Shown here: piece after piece, positions 22,850 through 30,105 of the stretch
Layout: the number at the start of each line of letters is the position of its first letter
Position numbering within the stretch: position 1 is the stretch's first letter
From: Acidobacteriota bacterium
GTDB lineage: Bacteria; Acidobacteriota; UBA6911; JACQTF01
Length of the DNA: 33,366 bases
Direction of reading: 5' to 3'
NCBI GenBank assembly: GCA_016210925.1
Contig: JACQTF010000012.1
Location: forward strand, 1-33,366
Position numbers and translations under genes: made by a program
The notes under the pieces: generated by a model
Told to the model about the DNA's origin: nothing
Databases searched by the model: none
Seen by the model: only the letters and a program-made list of their open reading frames with translations

Positions 22850-22895
22850 CGTCAATGGTCATTGGTCACTGGTCAATGGTCAATGGTCCGCGGTC
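22850..22895. repeat. GACCATT/TTGACCN heptad repeat tract (copy 3)
   Basis: The minus-strand leader of ctaA is a run of 7-bp units (GACCATT, GACCATT, GACCAGT, GACCAAT, GACCATT, GACGAAT), the same family as the tracts at 11865 and 20120. The tract runs right up to the ctaA start codon and takes the place of a recognisable ribosome binding site. Confidence 0.75.
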
Positions 22896-22917
22896 ACGCG
22901 GCTATCCGGGCCAATCA

Positions 22918-22948
22918 GCCTTCCAGTCTTCCAGCCTTCCAACTGTTC
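22918..22948. repeat. TGGAAGRC octamer repeat tract (copy 1)
   Basis: On the minus strand, right after the cox1 stop, lie tandem 8-bp units TGGAAGGC, TGGAAGAC, TGGAAGGC. The same unit recurs in opposed orientations at 27703-27786. Confidence 0.7.
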
Positions 22949-24727
22949 TCAGCCCTTCTTCCTCGCCTGCACCTCGGCGGGCGAAACCGACTGGGGGATG
23001 TAATCGTCCGAGACATCGGGCACGCTGTAGTCGTAAGGCCAGCGATGGACCGTGGGAAGCGGCCCCTCCCAGTTGCCGTGCGGAGGAGGCGACGCGGCGG
23101 TCCACTCCAACGTGTTGGCGTTCCAAGGATTTTGCTCTGCCTTTTTCCCCTTGTAAACGCTCCAGAAGAAGTTGAACAGGAACAGGAGCTGGGCAGCTCC
23201 CAGAACGAAGGCGCTGAGGGTGATGAAGACGTTCACGGGCTGCATGGGCGCCAGGTACTGGTACACGGTCGGGTCGTAGATGCGCCGCATCATCCCCCCG
23301 ATGCCCAAATAGTGCATGGGAAAGAAAGTCGAGTAGTAAGCGACAAAAGTCAGCCAGAAGTGGAGCTTGCCCAGCTTCGAGTTCATCATCCGCCCGAACA
23401 TCTTAGGAAACCAGTAATAGGTGGCAGCGAAGACGCCGAAGAGGCTGGCGCCCGCCATGATGAAATGGAAGTGGGCCACGACGAAATAGGTGTCGTGCAG
23501 GGGAATGTCCGCCGCCGCTGAGCCCAGGAAGATGCCGCTGAGCCCTCCGGTCACGAAGAGGGAAACGATGCCCAGGGCGAACAACATGGGCGCGGTGAAC
23601 TCAATCTTGGCGCGCCACAGCGTGGCCAGCCAGTTAAAGGTTTTGACGGCGGACGGGATGGCGATCACCAGCGTCGTTACCGTGAATGCCATGCCCAGAT
23701 AGGGACTCATCCCGCTCAGGAACATGTGGTGGCCCCACACGACGAAGCTCAATCCTCCAATGGCCACCATGGACAAAACCATCACAGGATAGCTGAAAAT
23801 CGGCCTGCGGCTGAAGGTGGCGATGATGTCGGAGGTGAAACCCATGGCAGGCAGCATCAAGATGTAAACTTCCGGGTGTCCCAGGAACCAGAAGAGGTGC
23901 TGCCAGAGAAGCGGAGTCCCCCCCTGATGGGCGAGCAATTTGTCCCCCACGTACATCCCGGCGGGCAGGAAAAAACTGGTTCCGAAATGGCGGTCAAACA
24001 AAAGCATCACCGCAGCAGCCGTCAGGGCTGGAAACGCCAGCAGGCCCAGGATGGCAACGAGGAACAGGGCCCAGACGGTCAGGGGAAGGCGCCTCATGGA
24101 CATGCCTTTGGTCCTGAGGTTGATGATGGTGGTGACGAAGTTCAGCCCCCCCATGGTGAACGAAGCAATGAAAAACACCATGCCGATGATCCAGAGGGTT
24201 TGCCCCATCCCCGAACCTGGGATCGCCTCTTGGACGGCGCTCAGGGGCGCATAGGAGGTCCACCCTGCTGCCGCCGCACCACCCTCCGCGAAAAAGGAGG
24301 AAAGCATGATGATGACGCCGGGAAGCACAGTCCAATAAGAGAGGGCGTTCAAGAACGGATACGCCATGTCGCGGGCGCCGATTTGCAACGGGATCAGGAA
24401 GTTACCGAAGCCGCTCACCGGAGCCAGGGAGAGGACGAAGAAGACCATCAGGGTGCCGTGCATGGTGAACAAGGAGATGTAGAACTCGGGCTTCATCACG
24501 CCAAATTCCATCCCCACCGGGAAGAGCTTGCCCAAAAGGGGCCACTCGTGGGCGGGCCACGCCAGATTCAACCGAACCAGCATGGCCAGAATCCCTGCCA
24601 CCACCCCCGTCAACATGGCGGTCACGTAATACTGAATCCCTATGACCTTGTGGTCGGTGCTGAAGATGTAGCGGCGGATGAAACTCTGAGGCGCGTGCGC
24701 AACATGGGGTTCATGAACCTTGGCCAT
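22949..24727 (-). CDS. ctaD: Cytochrome c oxidase subunit I (A1-type heme-copper oxidase)
   Basis: A ~592-residue catalytic subunit that reduces O2 at heme a3-CuB and pumps protons. The low-spin heme His is in LFTMHGTLMVFF, the CuB His with its cross-linked Tyr and the D-channel Glu are in FWFLGHPEVYILMLPAMG (the XGHPEVY pattern marks type A1), the CuB pair is in VWGHHMF, and heme ligands are in HDTYFVVAHFHFIMAG. About twelve helices are present. ATG 24727 (MAKVHEPH...) follows GGGAGACTGACG. It lies between cox2 and ctaA in the operon and ends with a charged tail after the last helix. Confidence 0.97.
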   Translation of the reverse strand: MAKVHEPHVAHAPQSFIRRYIFSTDHKVIGIQYYVTAMLTGVVAGILAMLVRLNLAWPAHEWPLLGKLFPVGMEFGVMKPEFYISLFTMHGTLMVFFVLSLAPVSGFGNFLIPLQIGARDMAYPFLNALSYWTVLPGVIIMLSSFFAEGGAAAAGWTSYAPLSAVQEAIPGSGMGQTLWIIGMVFFIASFTMGGLNFVTTIINLRTKGMSMRRLPLTVWALFLVAILGLLAFPALTAAAVMLLFDRHFGTSFFLPAGMYVGDKLLAHQGGTPLLWQHLFWFLGHPEVYILMLPAMGFTSDIIATFSRRPIFSYPVMVLSMVAIGGLSFVVWGHHMFLSGMSPYLGMAFTVTTLVIAIPSAVKTFNWLATLWRAKIEFTAPMLFALGIVSLFVTGGLSGIFLGSAAADIPLHDTYFVVAHFHFIMAGASLFGVFAATYYWFPKMFGRMMNSKLGKLHFWLTFVAYYSTFFPMHYLGIGGMMRRIYDPTVYQYLAPMQPVNVFITLSAFVLGAAQLLFLFNFFWSVYKGKKAEQNPWNANTLEWTAASPPPHGNWEGPLPTVHRWPYDYSVPDVSDDYIPQSVSPAEVQARKKG

Positions 24728-24796
24728 CGTCAGTCTCCCTTTTTCAGGCGGATCATGGCTTTGGGTCGCGGCAGCAGGCATCCGCCGACCGAAGTC

Positions 24797-25615
24797 TTAC
24801 GGGCCTTGCTCAGCGAGCCACTTCTCGAATCCCTCTTGCGACAGCACATGCAGCAGGCCCCGCATTTTGTAATGACCCAGGCCGCACAGCTCGGCGCAAG
24901 CGATCTCGTAATCCCCTTCCTTCGTCGGAACGAACCAATTTTCCACGGTCATTCCGGGCACGGTGTCCTGTTTGACCCGGAAGTTGGGCAAGAAGAAGCT
25001 GTGAAGCATGTCCTTGGATCGCAGGCGGACCCGAGCGGGCCGGTCAACGGGAAGATAAAGCTGGTTGACCAGGACGATATCATCCTTGGACGCAGGGTCC
25101 TGTTCGTCCAGCCCCAGGCGGTTGTCCGGGCTAAAGAGCTTGGGATCGGTGCGACCGAACGCGCCATCCTTGCCAGGATAGCGGCTGGTCCATTCAAACT
25201 GCTGCCCGGTCACCTCCACCGGGAGCGCATCGTCGGGTGGAGCGCTGAACACCCGGGTCCACAGCCGGAGCCCCACCAGGATCAGGATGGACAGGATCAC
25301 GGTGGTGCCCAGGGTCCAGGTAATCTCCAGGGGCCGGCTCTCGTGCCAATAGGCGGCACGAGCCACGCTCCGGTCGCTGAAGCGCCACAAGAAGTACCCC
25401 AACATCGCCTGGACCACCACGAAGGCAATGCCGGTGACGATCAGGATGGCGAAGAAGAGCCCATCGATGCCCCCCCGATCCGACGCCAGGGTGGGAAGCC
25501 ACCACGCTCGCTTGAAGAACAGCGCCGTCGTCACGATCACCATGAGCCAGATCAACAGAGCGAGAAACAACCCCTCTCCGGACCTTCCCGACTTCACCGT
25601 GGCTTTCTCTTCCAT
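24797..25615 (-). CDS. ctaC: Cytochrome c oxidase subunit II (CuA)
   Basis: A ~272-residue subunit II that takes electrons from cytochrome c. Two membrane helices come first (LFLALLIWLMVIVTTALFF, GLFFAILIVTGIAFVVVQAM), then the periplasmic cupredoxin domain with the CuA loop CAELCGLGHYKM and the preceding His in DMLHSFFLPNFRVKQD. The aromatic electron-entry patch is probably around TGQQFEWTSRYPG. No heme c motif is fused, so an external cytochrome c is needed. ATG 25615 lies after GGAGAGAGGACACGGAG. Confidence 0.96.
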   Translation of the reverse strand: MEEKATVKSGRSGEGLFLALLIWLMVIVTTALFFKRAWWLPTLASDRGGIDGLFFAILIVTGIAFVVVQAMLGYFLWRFSDRSVARAAYWHESRPLEITWTLGTTVILSILILVGLRLWTRVFSAPPDDALPVEVTGQQFEWTSRYPGKDGAFGRTDPKLFSPDNRLGLDEQDPASKDDIVLVNQLYLPVDRPARVRLRSKDMLHSFFLPNFRVKQDTVPGMTVENWFVPTKEGDYEIACAELCGLGHYKMRGLLHVLSQEGFEKWLAEQGP

Positions 25616-25746
25616 CTCCGTGTCCTCTCTCCAGCCCCCAGCAGGCGCCCTGCCACACCGCCCTCGCGGCCCTGTGCCTTCAGGGCGTTCCAAGAGATTC
25701 CCCCGGGAACGATCCTGGATTTCCTGCGGGAGGGCTTCCTGTGGGA

Positions 25747-26523
25747 TCAGCCTTTAAACGTGAATGAAATTTCCTTGGTCTCTTTCGGCCCCACGGTCAC
25801 GTTCTGGGTGGCGGTCCCGTATCGCTCGTGCCAGGCCTCGATCACGTACTGGCCCGGGGGGAGAGTCTTCAGCTGGAAGGTTCCGTCGGGACCCGTCACG
25901 CTGTGATAGGGATGGTCCAAAACCCCCACATAGGCACCCATCCACGAGTGGACGTCGCACTTGATTCTCACCATCACCTCGGGGGCTCGGAACTCTCGAG
26001 TGACCGCGATCCCCTCTTTTCCCGGCATCCCGAAGTTGAACCCATTGCGCTTCTCGGACACCGCGTGGATGTTATGCAACACTCCCACGTCGCTGTTGAG
26101 GATCTTGAACGGCTGTCCCACCTGGATCCCCACCACGTGAGGGTGATACCAGCAGCTTCTCTGATCGAAGACCACCACCTCTTTCGGCGCCGGCAATTTC
26201 TGCTGGAGCCCTTCCTTCACGTACACGAAAACGTTCCGCAGAGTCTTGTCGTCGTTGACGATCACGGTCTCGGTATGAACGGGCTCCTGTTGGGTCTTCG
26301 TGTGGCAGACGGCTTCCGTGGGCATCTCCACCTTCTTCATTTCCGGAGCCGTCCCTTCGAAATGGACCTTGCCGGTGATGGTGGCTGCCGTGGCCTCATC
26401 GATTTTCGGCGCCGCCACTTCCTCCGCCGCAGGCGCCTTTTCCGCCTCCGGTTCCTTTTTTGCGCAACCGGCCGCTATCAGAAGGAGGGCGGCTACAAAA
26501 AGCGCGAGATGACTGTTTTTCAT
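25747..26523 (-). CDS. Cupredoxin-like lipoprotein with carboxypeptidase-regulatory C-terminus
   Basis: A 258-residue lipoprotein: signal peptide ending LLLIAAGCAKKE with the lipobox Cys at residue 20, then an Ala/Glu-rich linker. The central domain is cupredoxin-like with candidate copper ligands in DVGVLHNIHAV (His) and RIKCDVHSWMGAYVG (Cys-x2-His-x2-Met). The last ~45 residues form a carboxypeptidase-regulatory-like beta sandwich (GPDGTFQLKTLPPGQYVIEA). It heads the oxidase operon, 131 nt before cox2. An anchored electron carrier or copper donor to CuA is the likely role (inference). GGAGAGACCC precedes the ATG. Confidence 0.8.
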   Translation of the reverse strand: MKNSHLALFVAALLLIAAGCAKKEPEAEKAPAAEEVAAPKIDEATAATITGKVHFEGTAPEMKKVEMPTEAVCHTKTQQEPVHTETVIVNDDKTLRNVFVYVKEGLQQKLPAPKEVVVFDQRSCWYHPHVVGIQVGQPFKILNSDVGVLHNIHAVSEKRNGFNFGMPGKEGIAVTREFRAPEVMVRIKCDVHSWMGAYVGVLDHPYHSVTGPDGTFQLKTLPPGQYVIEAWHERYGTATQNVTVGPKETKEISFTFKG

Positions 26524-26618
26524 GGGTCTCTCCTGAAAAGTTAAAAAAATCTGCCCTCACCGGACTATTGCCGGCGGAAGTCAACGACCACGAAACAAAT
26601 ACGATTGACGCAGCGACC

Positions 26619-26636
26619 CAAAGTGCAAACACTTTG
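26619..26636. promoter_or_regulatory. Dyad CAAAGTG-N4-CACTTTG in the cox/cytochrome c divergent region
   Basis: A perfect 7-bp inverted repeat with a 4-nt centre overlaps the proposed -10 of the oxidase operon promoter. Size and symmetry fit a dimeric regulator (the Crp/Fnr superfamily uses N4-N6 dyads), but the half-site does not match a consensus I can name. Confidence 0.5.
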
Positions 26637-26664
26637 AATACCACGCTTGCGCAGAAGCTGTCAA
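26635..26664 (-). promoter_or_regulatory. Promoter for the oxidase operon
   Basis: On the minus strand TTGACA (26664-26659) is followed after 18 bp by TATTCA (26640-26635), about 110 nt before the lipoprotein ATG at 26523. Confidence 0.6.
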
Positions 26665-26689
26665 ACTTTTTTCTCGTTCGATTTTCGAT

Positions 26690-26718
26690 TTGACAGCCCA
26701 AGAAAGCTGTACTATTTA
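26690..26718 (+). promoter_or_regulatory. Promoter for the diheme cytochrome c gene
   Basis: TTGACA (26690-26695), a 17-bp spacer and TATTTA (26713-26718, followed by T) form a good sigma70-type promoter, 60 nt before the ATG at 26779. Confidence 0.7.
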
Positions 26719-26778
26719 TGAAAGCTCCCGCGCGCGTGAAGGGTCGCGCAGGCTGTTCAGGGTTTCGGGAAGGTGCGC

Positions 26779-27693
26779 ATGCTGAAAGCGTACGCCAAGA
26801 TCGTCCTCTTCGTTCTCCTGATCATCGCTATTTTTATTTACGTGGGTGAGACCATCACCTCCATCTCCGGGGAAGGAAAGGGCGCAGCCCTGTCCGGCGA
26901 GGTCACCCCGGAGGCCGGCGAAGCCCTTTTCTGGGGGAAGGGCAAGTGCTCCACCTGTCACAGCATCGGCGGCCGGGGCAGCGCCATCCGGTGTCCCAAT
27001 CTGGGCACCAACGAGCAGTTCCCGGATCCGGTGGCGGTGCGGGCGGCCACCCGGAAGCCGGGCATGGGCGCCGTGGAATACATGGTGGAATCCATGTACA
27101 ATCCCAACGCCTTCGTCGTTGCGGGATTCCCAAAGGGTTTGATGACGCCCATCAACCAGCCGCCCATCTCGCTCTCCGATGACGAGATCGCCGCCATCAC
27201 CCTGTACCTGCTGAGTCAGTCCGGCGAGGTGGGGGCCGACCAGGCGTCTGCCCTGGCCCGGGCCCAGGCTCCCTTCAAGTCAGGAAAGGTCCAGGTGGCC
27301 CAGGCGACGGAGGCGTTCAAGCTTCCACCGGGCGACGCCATCATGGGCAAGCGGGACTTCGTCCAGCTCAAGTGTTACCAGTGCCATACGATCGAGGGGG
27401 TCCAGTTCCCCGCCGCGGATGTAGGCGGGATCGGGCCGGACCTCACGGGGATCGGCGCCATCCAGTCGGCCAGCTACCTCGCTGAGTCCATCCTGGACCC
27501 CAGTGCGGTGGTGGTGGCGGGCCAGGGTTTCGCGGGAGAGGACGGTCGCTCCAAAATGCCCGAGTACCACGACGTGATGACCCTGCGCCAGATGCTGGAC
27601 GTCACCGCCTACTTGCTGAGCCTGAAGGAAGCGCCCGCCATGACGCCTGCAGCCACCACCGCCGGTGCAAAGGCCCCGGCGTCGGGACAATAA
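26779..27693 (+). CDS. Membrane-anchored diheme cytochrome c
   Basis: A ~304-residue protein with an N-terminal helix (KIVLFVLLIIAIFIYVGETI) followed by two class I cytochrome c domains. The first heme site is CSTCH with GFPKGLMTP as its Met region; the second is CYQCH with GIGPDLTGIG before it and a KMPEYH axial Met candidate. The C-terminus is Ala/Thr/Pro-rich and disordered. It is divergent from the oxidase operon, and subunit II there has no heme of its own, so this is a plausible electron donor to CuA or a link from a bc1/alternative complex III. I use ATG 26779 (after GGGAAGG) rather than GTG 26773. Confidence 0.92.
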   Translation: MLKAYAKIVLFVLLIIAIFIYVGETITSISGEGKGAALSGEVTPEAGEALFWGKGKCSTCHSIGGRGSAIRCPNLGTNEQFPDPVAVRAATRKPGMGAVEYMVESMYNPNAFVVAGFPKGLMTPINQPPISLSDDEIAAITLYLLSQSGEVGADQASALARAQAPFKSGKVQVAQATEAFKLPPGDAIMGKRDFVQLKCYQCHTIEGVQFPAADVGGIGPDLTGIGAIQSASYLAESILDPSAVVVAGQGFAGEDGRSKMPEYHDVMTLRQMLDVTAYLLSLKEAPAMTPAATTAGAKAPASGQ

Positions 27694-27702
27694 CCCAATG
27701 GA

Positions 27703-27786
27703 ACATCGGAAGACTGGAAGGCTGGAATAATGGAAGACTGGAAAAGGGCGCCTGCCAGCCTTCCCATCTTCCATTCTTCCAGTCTG
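27703..27786. repeat. TGGAAGRC repeats in opposed orientation (copy 2)
   Basis: The gap between the cytochrome c and Usp/PCP_red genes holds TGGAAGAC/TGGAAGGC units first on the plus strand (27705-27744), then inverted (CCAGCCTTCC, TCTTCCAGTC, 27756-27784). The two halves could fold into a long imperfect hairpin just before the Usp ribosome binding site. Confidence 0.65.
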
Positions 27787-27797
27787 ATGAGGTGAAA

Positions 27798-29708
27798 ATG
27801 TACAGGAAAATCTACGTACCCCTGGATAACTCCGATCATTCCAACGCCTGCGTCGAGCTGGCCATCGCACTGGCGAAGCAGTACGGCTCCCAGGTGGTGG
27901 GCAGCCACGTCTATGCCGCCAAGATGCACGACTATCGCTTCAAGCAAATGGAATTCACCCTTCCTGAAGAGTACCAGGACGAGAAGGAGTTGGAGCGGCA
28001 GCGCAAGATCCACGACAGCCTCATCTCCATGGGCCTCAAGCTGATCTCCGATTCGTATCTGGACGTGATGGTGCGCCGCTGCCAGGAGGAAGGTCTGCCT
28101 TTCCAGGGAAAGACCTTTGATGGAAAGAATTACCAGCTCCTGGTGGAAGACATCCAGAACAGCGACTACGACCTGGTGGTCATGGGGGCCCTGGGCATCG
28201 GCGCCGTCAAGGACAGCCTCCTGGGCTCAGTCTGCGAGCGGGTGGTGCGGAGGGTCAAGGTGGACACGCTGGTCGTGAAAAACACCCAACCCCTGGCGGA
28301 GCACAACGGGAGTTGCATCCTGGTGGCGGTGGACGGCAGCCCCCAATCCTTCGCCGGATTGAAGACGGCGCTGGAGCTGGGCAAGCACTGGAACCGGCCC
28401 GTGGAGGCCGTGGGCGTGTACGATCCGTATCTGCACTATGCCATGTTCAACAGCATTGTCGGAGTGCTTTCCGACCAGGCCTCCAAGGTCTTCCGATTCA
28501 AGGAACAGGAGAAGTTGCACGAGGAGATCATCGACACGGGGCTGGCCAAGATCTACCAGTCCCATCTGGAAGTGGCCCAGCGAGTGGCCCAGGACGACGG
28601 GGTAGCTCTGAAGGTGACCCTCATGGACGGGAAGGCGTTCGACAAGATCCTGCTGCACGCCCGAAGGACGCAGCCCTGGCTGTTGGTGGTGGGCCGCATC
28701 GGCGTCCACAGCGACGCCAACATGGACATCGGCAGCAACGCCGAGAACCTGCTGCGGCTGGCGCCGTGCAACGTCCTGCTGTCGAGCCGAACCTACGTGC
28801 CGGCCCTGGACTACAAGGCGGAGACCAGCATCGCCTGGACCGAAGAGGCCAACGCCCGCATGAAGCGGGTGCCCTCCTTCGTCCGGGGTGTGGCTCGCAC
28901 GGCCATCCTGCGGTTCGCCATCGAGCGCGGCCATTCCATCATCTCCTCCAGCGTCATCGACGATGCCCTCTCCACCATCCTGCCCGAGCCCGCCTTGAAG
29001 GCCATGGGCATCGCCGCCAAGAAGGTCGCCTTGGAAAAGGCCAGAGAAATGGAGGTGACCACTTACGTCTGCGGCCAGTGCGGATACACGGCCAGGGAGC
29101 AATGCCCCGTTCAGTGCCCCGTGTGTGGTTCCTCATCGGAGCGGTTCCAGATGCTGGACAAGTCCATGATCGAGACCCTTGCCGCCCAGGAGGGCGAGAC
29201 CACCGAGGAGCAGACCTTCGACGGGGTGGCCCTCAAATGGACCGAAGAAGCCAAGAAATCCCTCTGGATCTTGAAGGACGCCTATCTGCGCCGGCGCGCC
29301 AAGGCCCGCATCGAGAAGACCGCCCGGGTGCAAAAGATCGGCACCATCACCCGGGACTTCGTCCTGCCCATCATCCGGGAAACGGCGGGCATCCTCTCGA
29401 AGCTGGAAGACGGCAGCCCCGGCGACGGGCATCTCACCTGGACGGACGAGGCCGCCGCCCGCCTGGACAAGGTGCCCAGCGGCTTCATGCGCGACATGAC
29501 CCGGGATCGGATCGAGCAGATCGCCCGGGAAAAGGGCGCGACCGCCATCGACCTGGCCCTGGTGGAAGAAGGAATCGAACAGGGCAAGAAGATGATGACC
29601 GAGATGATCTCCAACTACGCTCAGGGCGGTCAGGCCCAGGAGCAAATCCACCAGGCGGCCTCCCGCGGCGTGCCCAATGAGATCGAAAACCTAGAGACAG
29701 ACTACTGA
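27798..29708 (+). CDS. Tandem Usp - PCP_red - rubredoxin-like - PCP_red fusion protein
   Basis: A 636-residue multidomain protein. Residues 1-160 and 170-330 are two Usp domains, each with the ATP-binding G-x2-G-x9-G-S motif intact (GALGIGAVKDSLLGS at 130; GRIGVHSDANMDIGS at 299). Residues ~344-390 form a PCP_red-like module (AWTEEANARMKRVPSFVRG), named after the C-terminus of light-independent protochlorophyllide reductase subunits. At 425-443 lies a rubredoxin-like knuckle (CGQC...CPVC). Two further PCP_red-like modules follow at ~480-530 (KWTEEAKKSL) and ~546-595 (LTWTDEAAARLDKVP). ATG 27798 follows GATGAGGTG. No membrane segment. It converges on an operon with another PCP_red protein. Function unknown; a nucleotide- and metal-sensing scaffold is plausible. 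Confidence 0.9.
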   Translation: MYRKIYVPLDNSDHSNACVELAIALAKQYGSQVVGSHVYAAKMHDYRFKQMEFTLPEEYQDEKELERQRKIHDSLISMGLKLISDSYLDVMVRRCQEEGLPFQGKTFDGKNYQLLVEDIQNSDYDLVVMGALGIGAVKDSLLGSVCERVVRRVKVDTLVVKNTQPLAEHNGSCILVAVDGSPQSFAGLKTALELGKHWNRPVEAVGVYDPYLHYAMFNSIVGVLSDQASKVFRFKEQEKLHEEIIDTGLAKIYQSHLEVAQRVAQDDGVALKVTLMDGKAFDKILLHARRTQPWLLVVGRIGVHSDANMDIGSNAENLLRLAPCNVLLSSRTYVPALDYKAETSIAWTEEANARMKRVPSFVRGVARTAILRFAIERGHSIISSSVIDDALSTILPEPALKAMGIAAKKVALEKAREMEVTTYVCGQCGYTAREQCPVQCPVCGSSSERFQMLDKSMIETLAAQEGETTEEQTFDGVALKWTEEAKKSLWILKDAYLRRRAKARIEKTARVQKIGTITRDFVLPIIRETAGILSKLEDGSPGDGHLTWTDEAAARLDKVPSGFMRDMTRDRIEQIAREKGATAIDLALVEEGIEQGKKMMTEMISNYAQGGQAQEQIHQAASRGVPNEIENLETDY

Positions 29709-29731
29709 ATAGCTTTCAGTAGTCTGTCCCT
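29693..29731. terminator. Bidirectional hairpin between convergent genes
   Basis: GACAGACTACTGAA (29696-29709) is perfectly inverted at 29715-29728 around the 5-nt loop TAGCT, with near-complete pairing beyond. Each arm encodes the last residues Thr-Asp-Tyr and the TGA of one of the two convergent genes (29708 plus, 29716 minus). A short T-run follows only on the minus-strand side, so termination is probable but not classic. Confidence 0.6.
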
Positions 29732-30093
29732 AAAATGTGGCGGATCCGCGCAGCCACGATGGTTGGTTTGAAGGGCTTGAGGATGCAATCGAGGGCGCCG
29801 AGTTCCTTGGCACGAGGGACGTCGCCTTCGCGGAATTGTCCCACCAGCATCAGGACGGGAATCTGGCGAACGGAACCGTCCGGGTCTGCCTTGAGCTGAC
29901 TCAAAACTTCAAGGCCATCCTGGTCGTCCAGCGTCAAGTCCAGCAAGACCAGATCCGGCTTTTCCCCGCGTATGGCTGCAAGTCCCTCCGCCCCCGTGGG
30001 CTTGCTGATGACCCGAAACCCTTCCCGCTGCATCTTATCCACCAGGATCCGTGCAATCATCGGTTCATCTTCCACGATGCAGATGGAATGCAT
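29716..30093 (-). CDS. Single-domain response regulator
   Basis: A 125-residue CheY-like receiver. The acidic pocket is VEDEP (residues 7-11), the phospho-acceptor Asp52 is in VLLDLTL and the conserved Lys is in CILKPFKP. The usual Thr/Ser switch residue is replaced in MLVGQF. There is no output domain, so it would signal by protein contact. It is the last gene of the Mrp operon, 12 nt after the diiron protein, with GGGAG before the ATG. No histidine kinase is encoded nearby except the unrelated fragment at 7.9 kb. Confidence 0.88.
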   Translation of the reverse strand: MHSICIVEDEPMIARILVDKMQREGFRVISKPTGAEGLAAIRGEKPDLVLLDLTLDDQDGLEVLSQLKADPDGSVRQIPVLMLVGQFREGDVPRAKELGALDCILKPFKPTIVAARIRHILGTDY

Positions 30094-30105
30094 GGGCTCT
30101 CCCGT

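Noticed and set aside
23726-25906. Very long plus-strand open frame (726 codons) opposite cox1 and cox2
   Set aside because: It is the antisense of two unmistakable oxidase subunits; the translation is low-complexity and rich in His, Gln, Arg and Pro, as expected for a GC-rich shadow frame.
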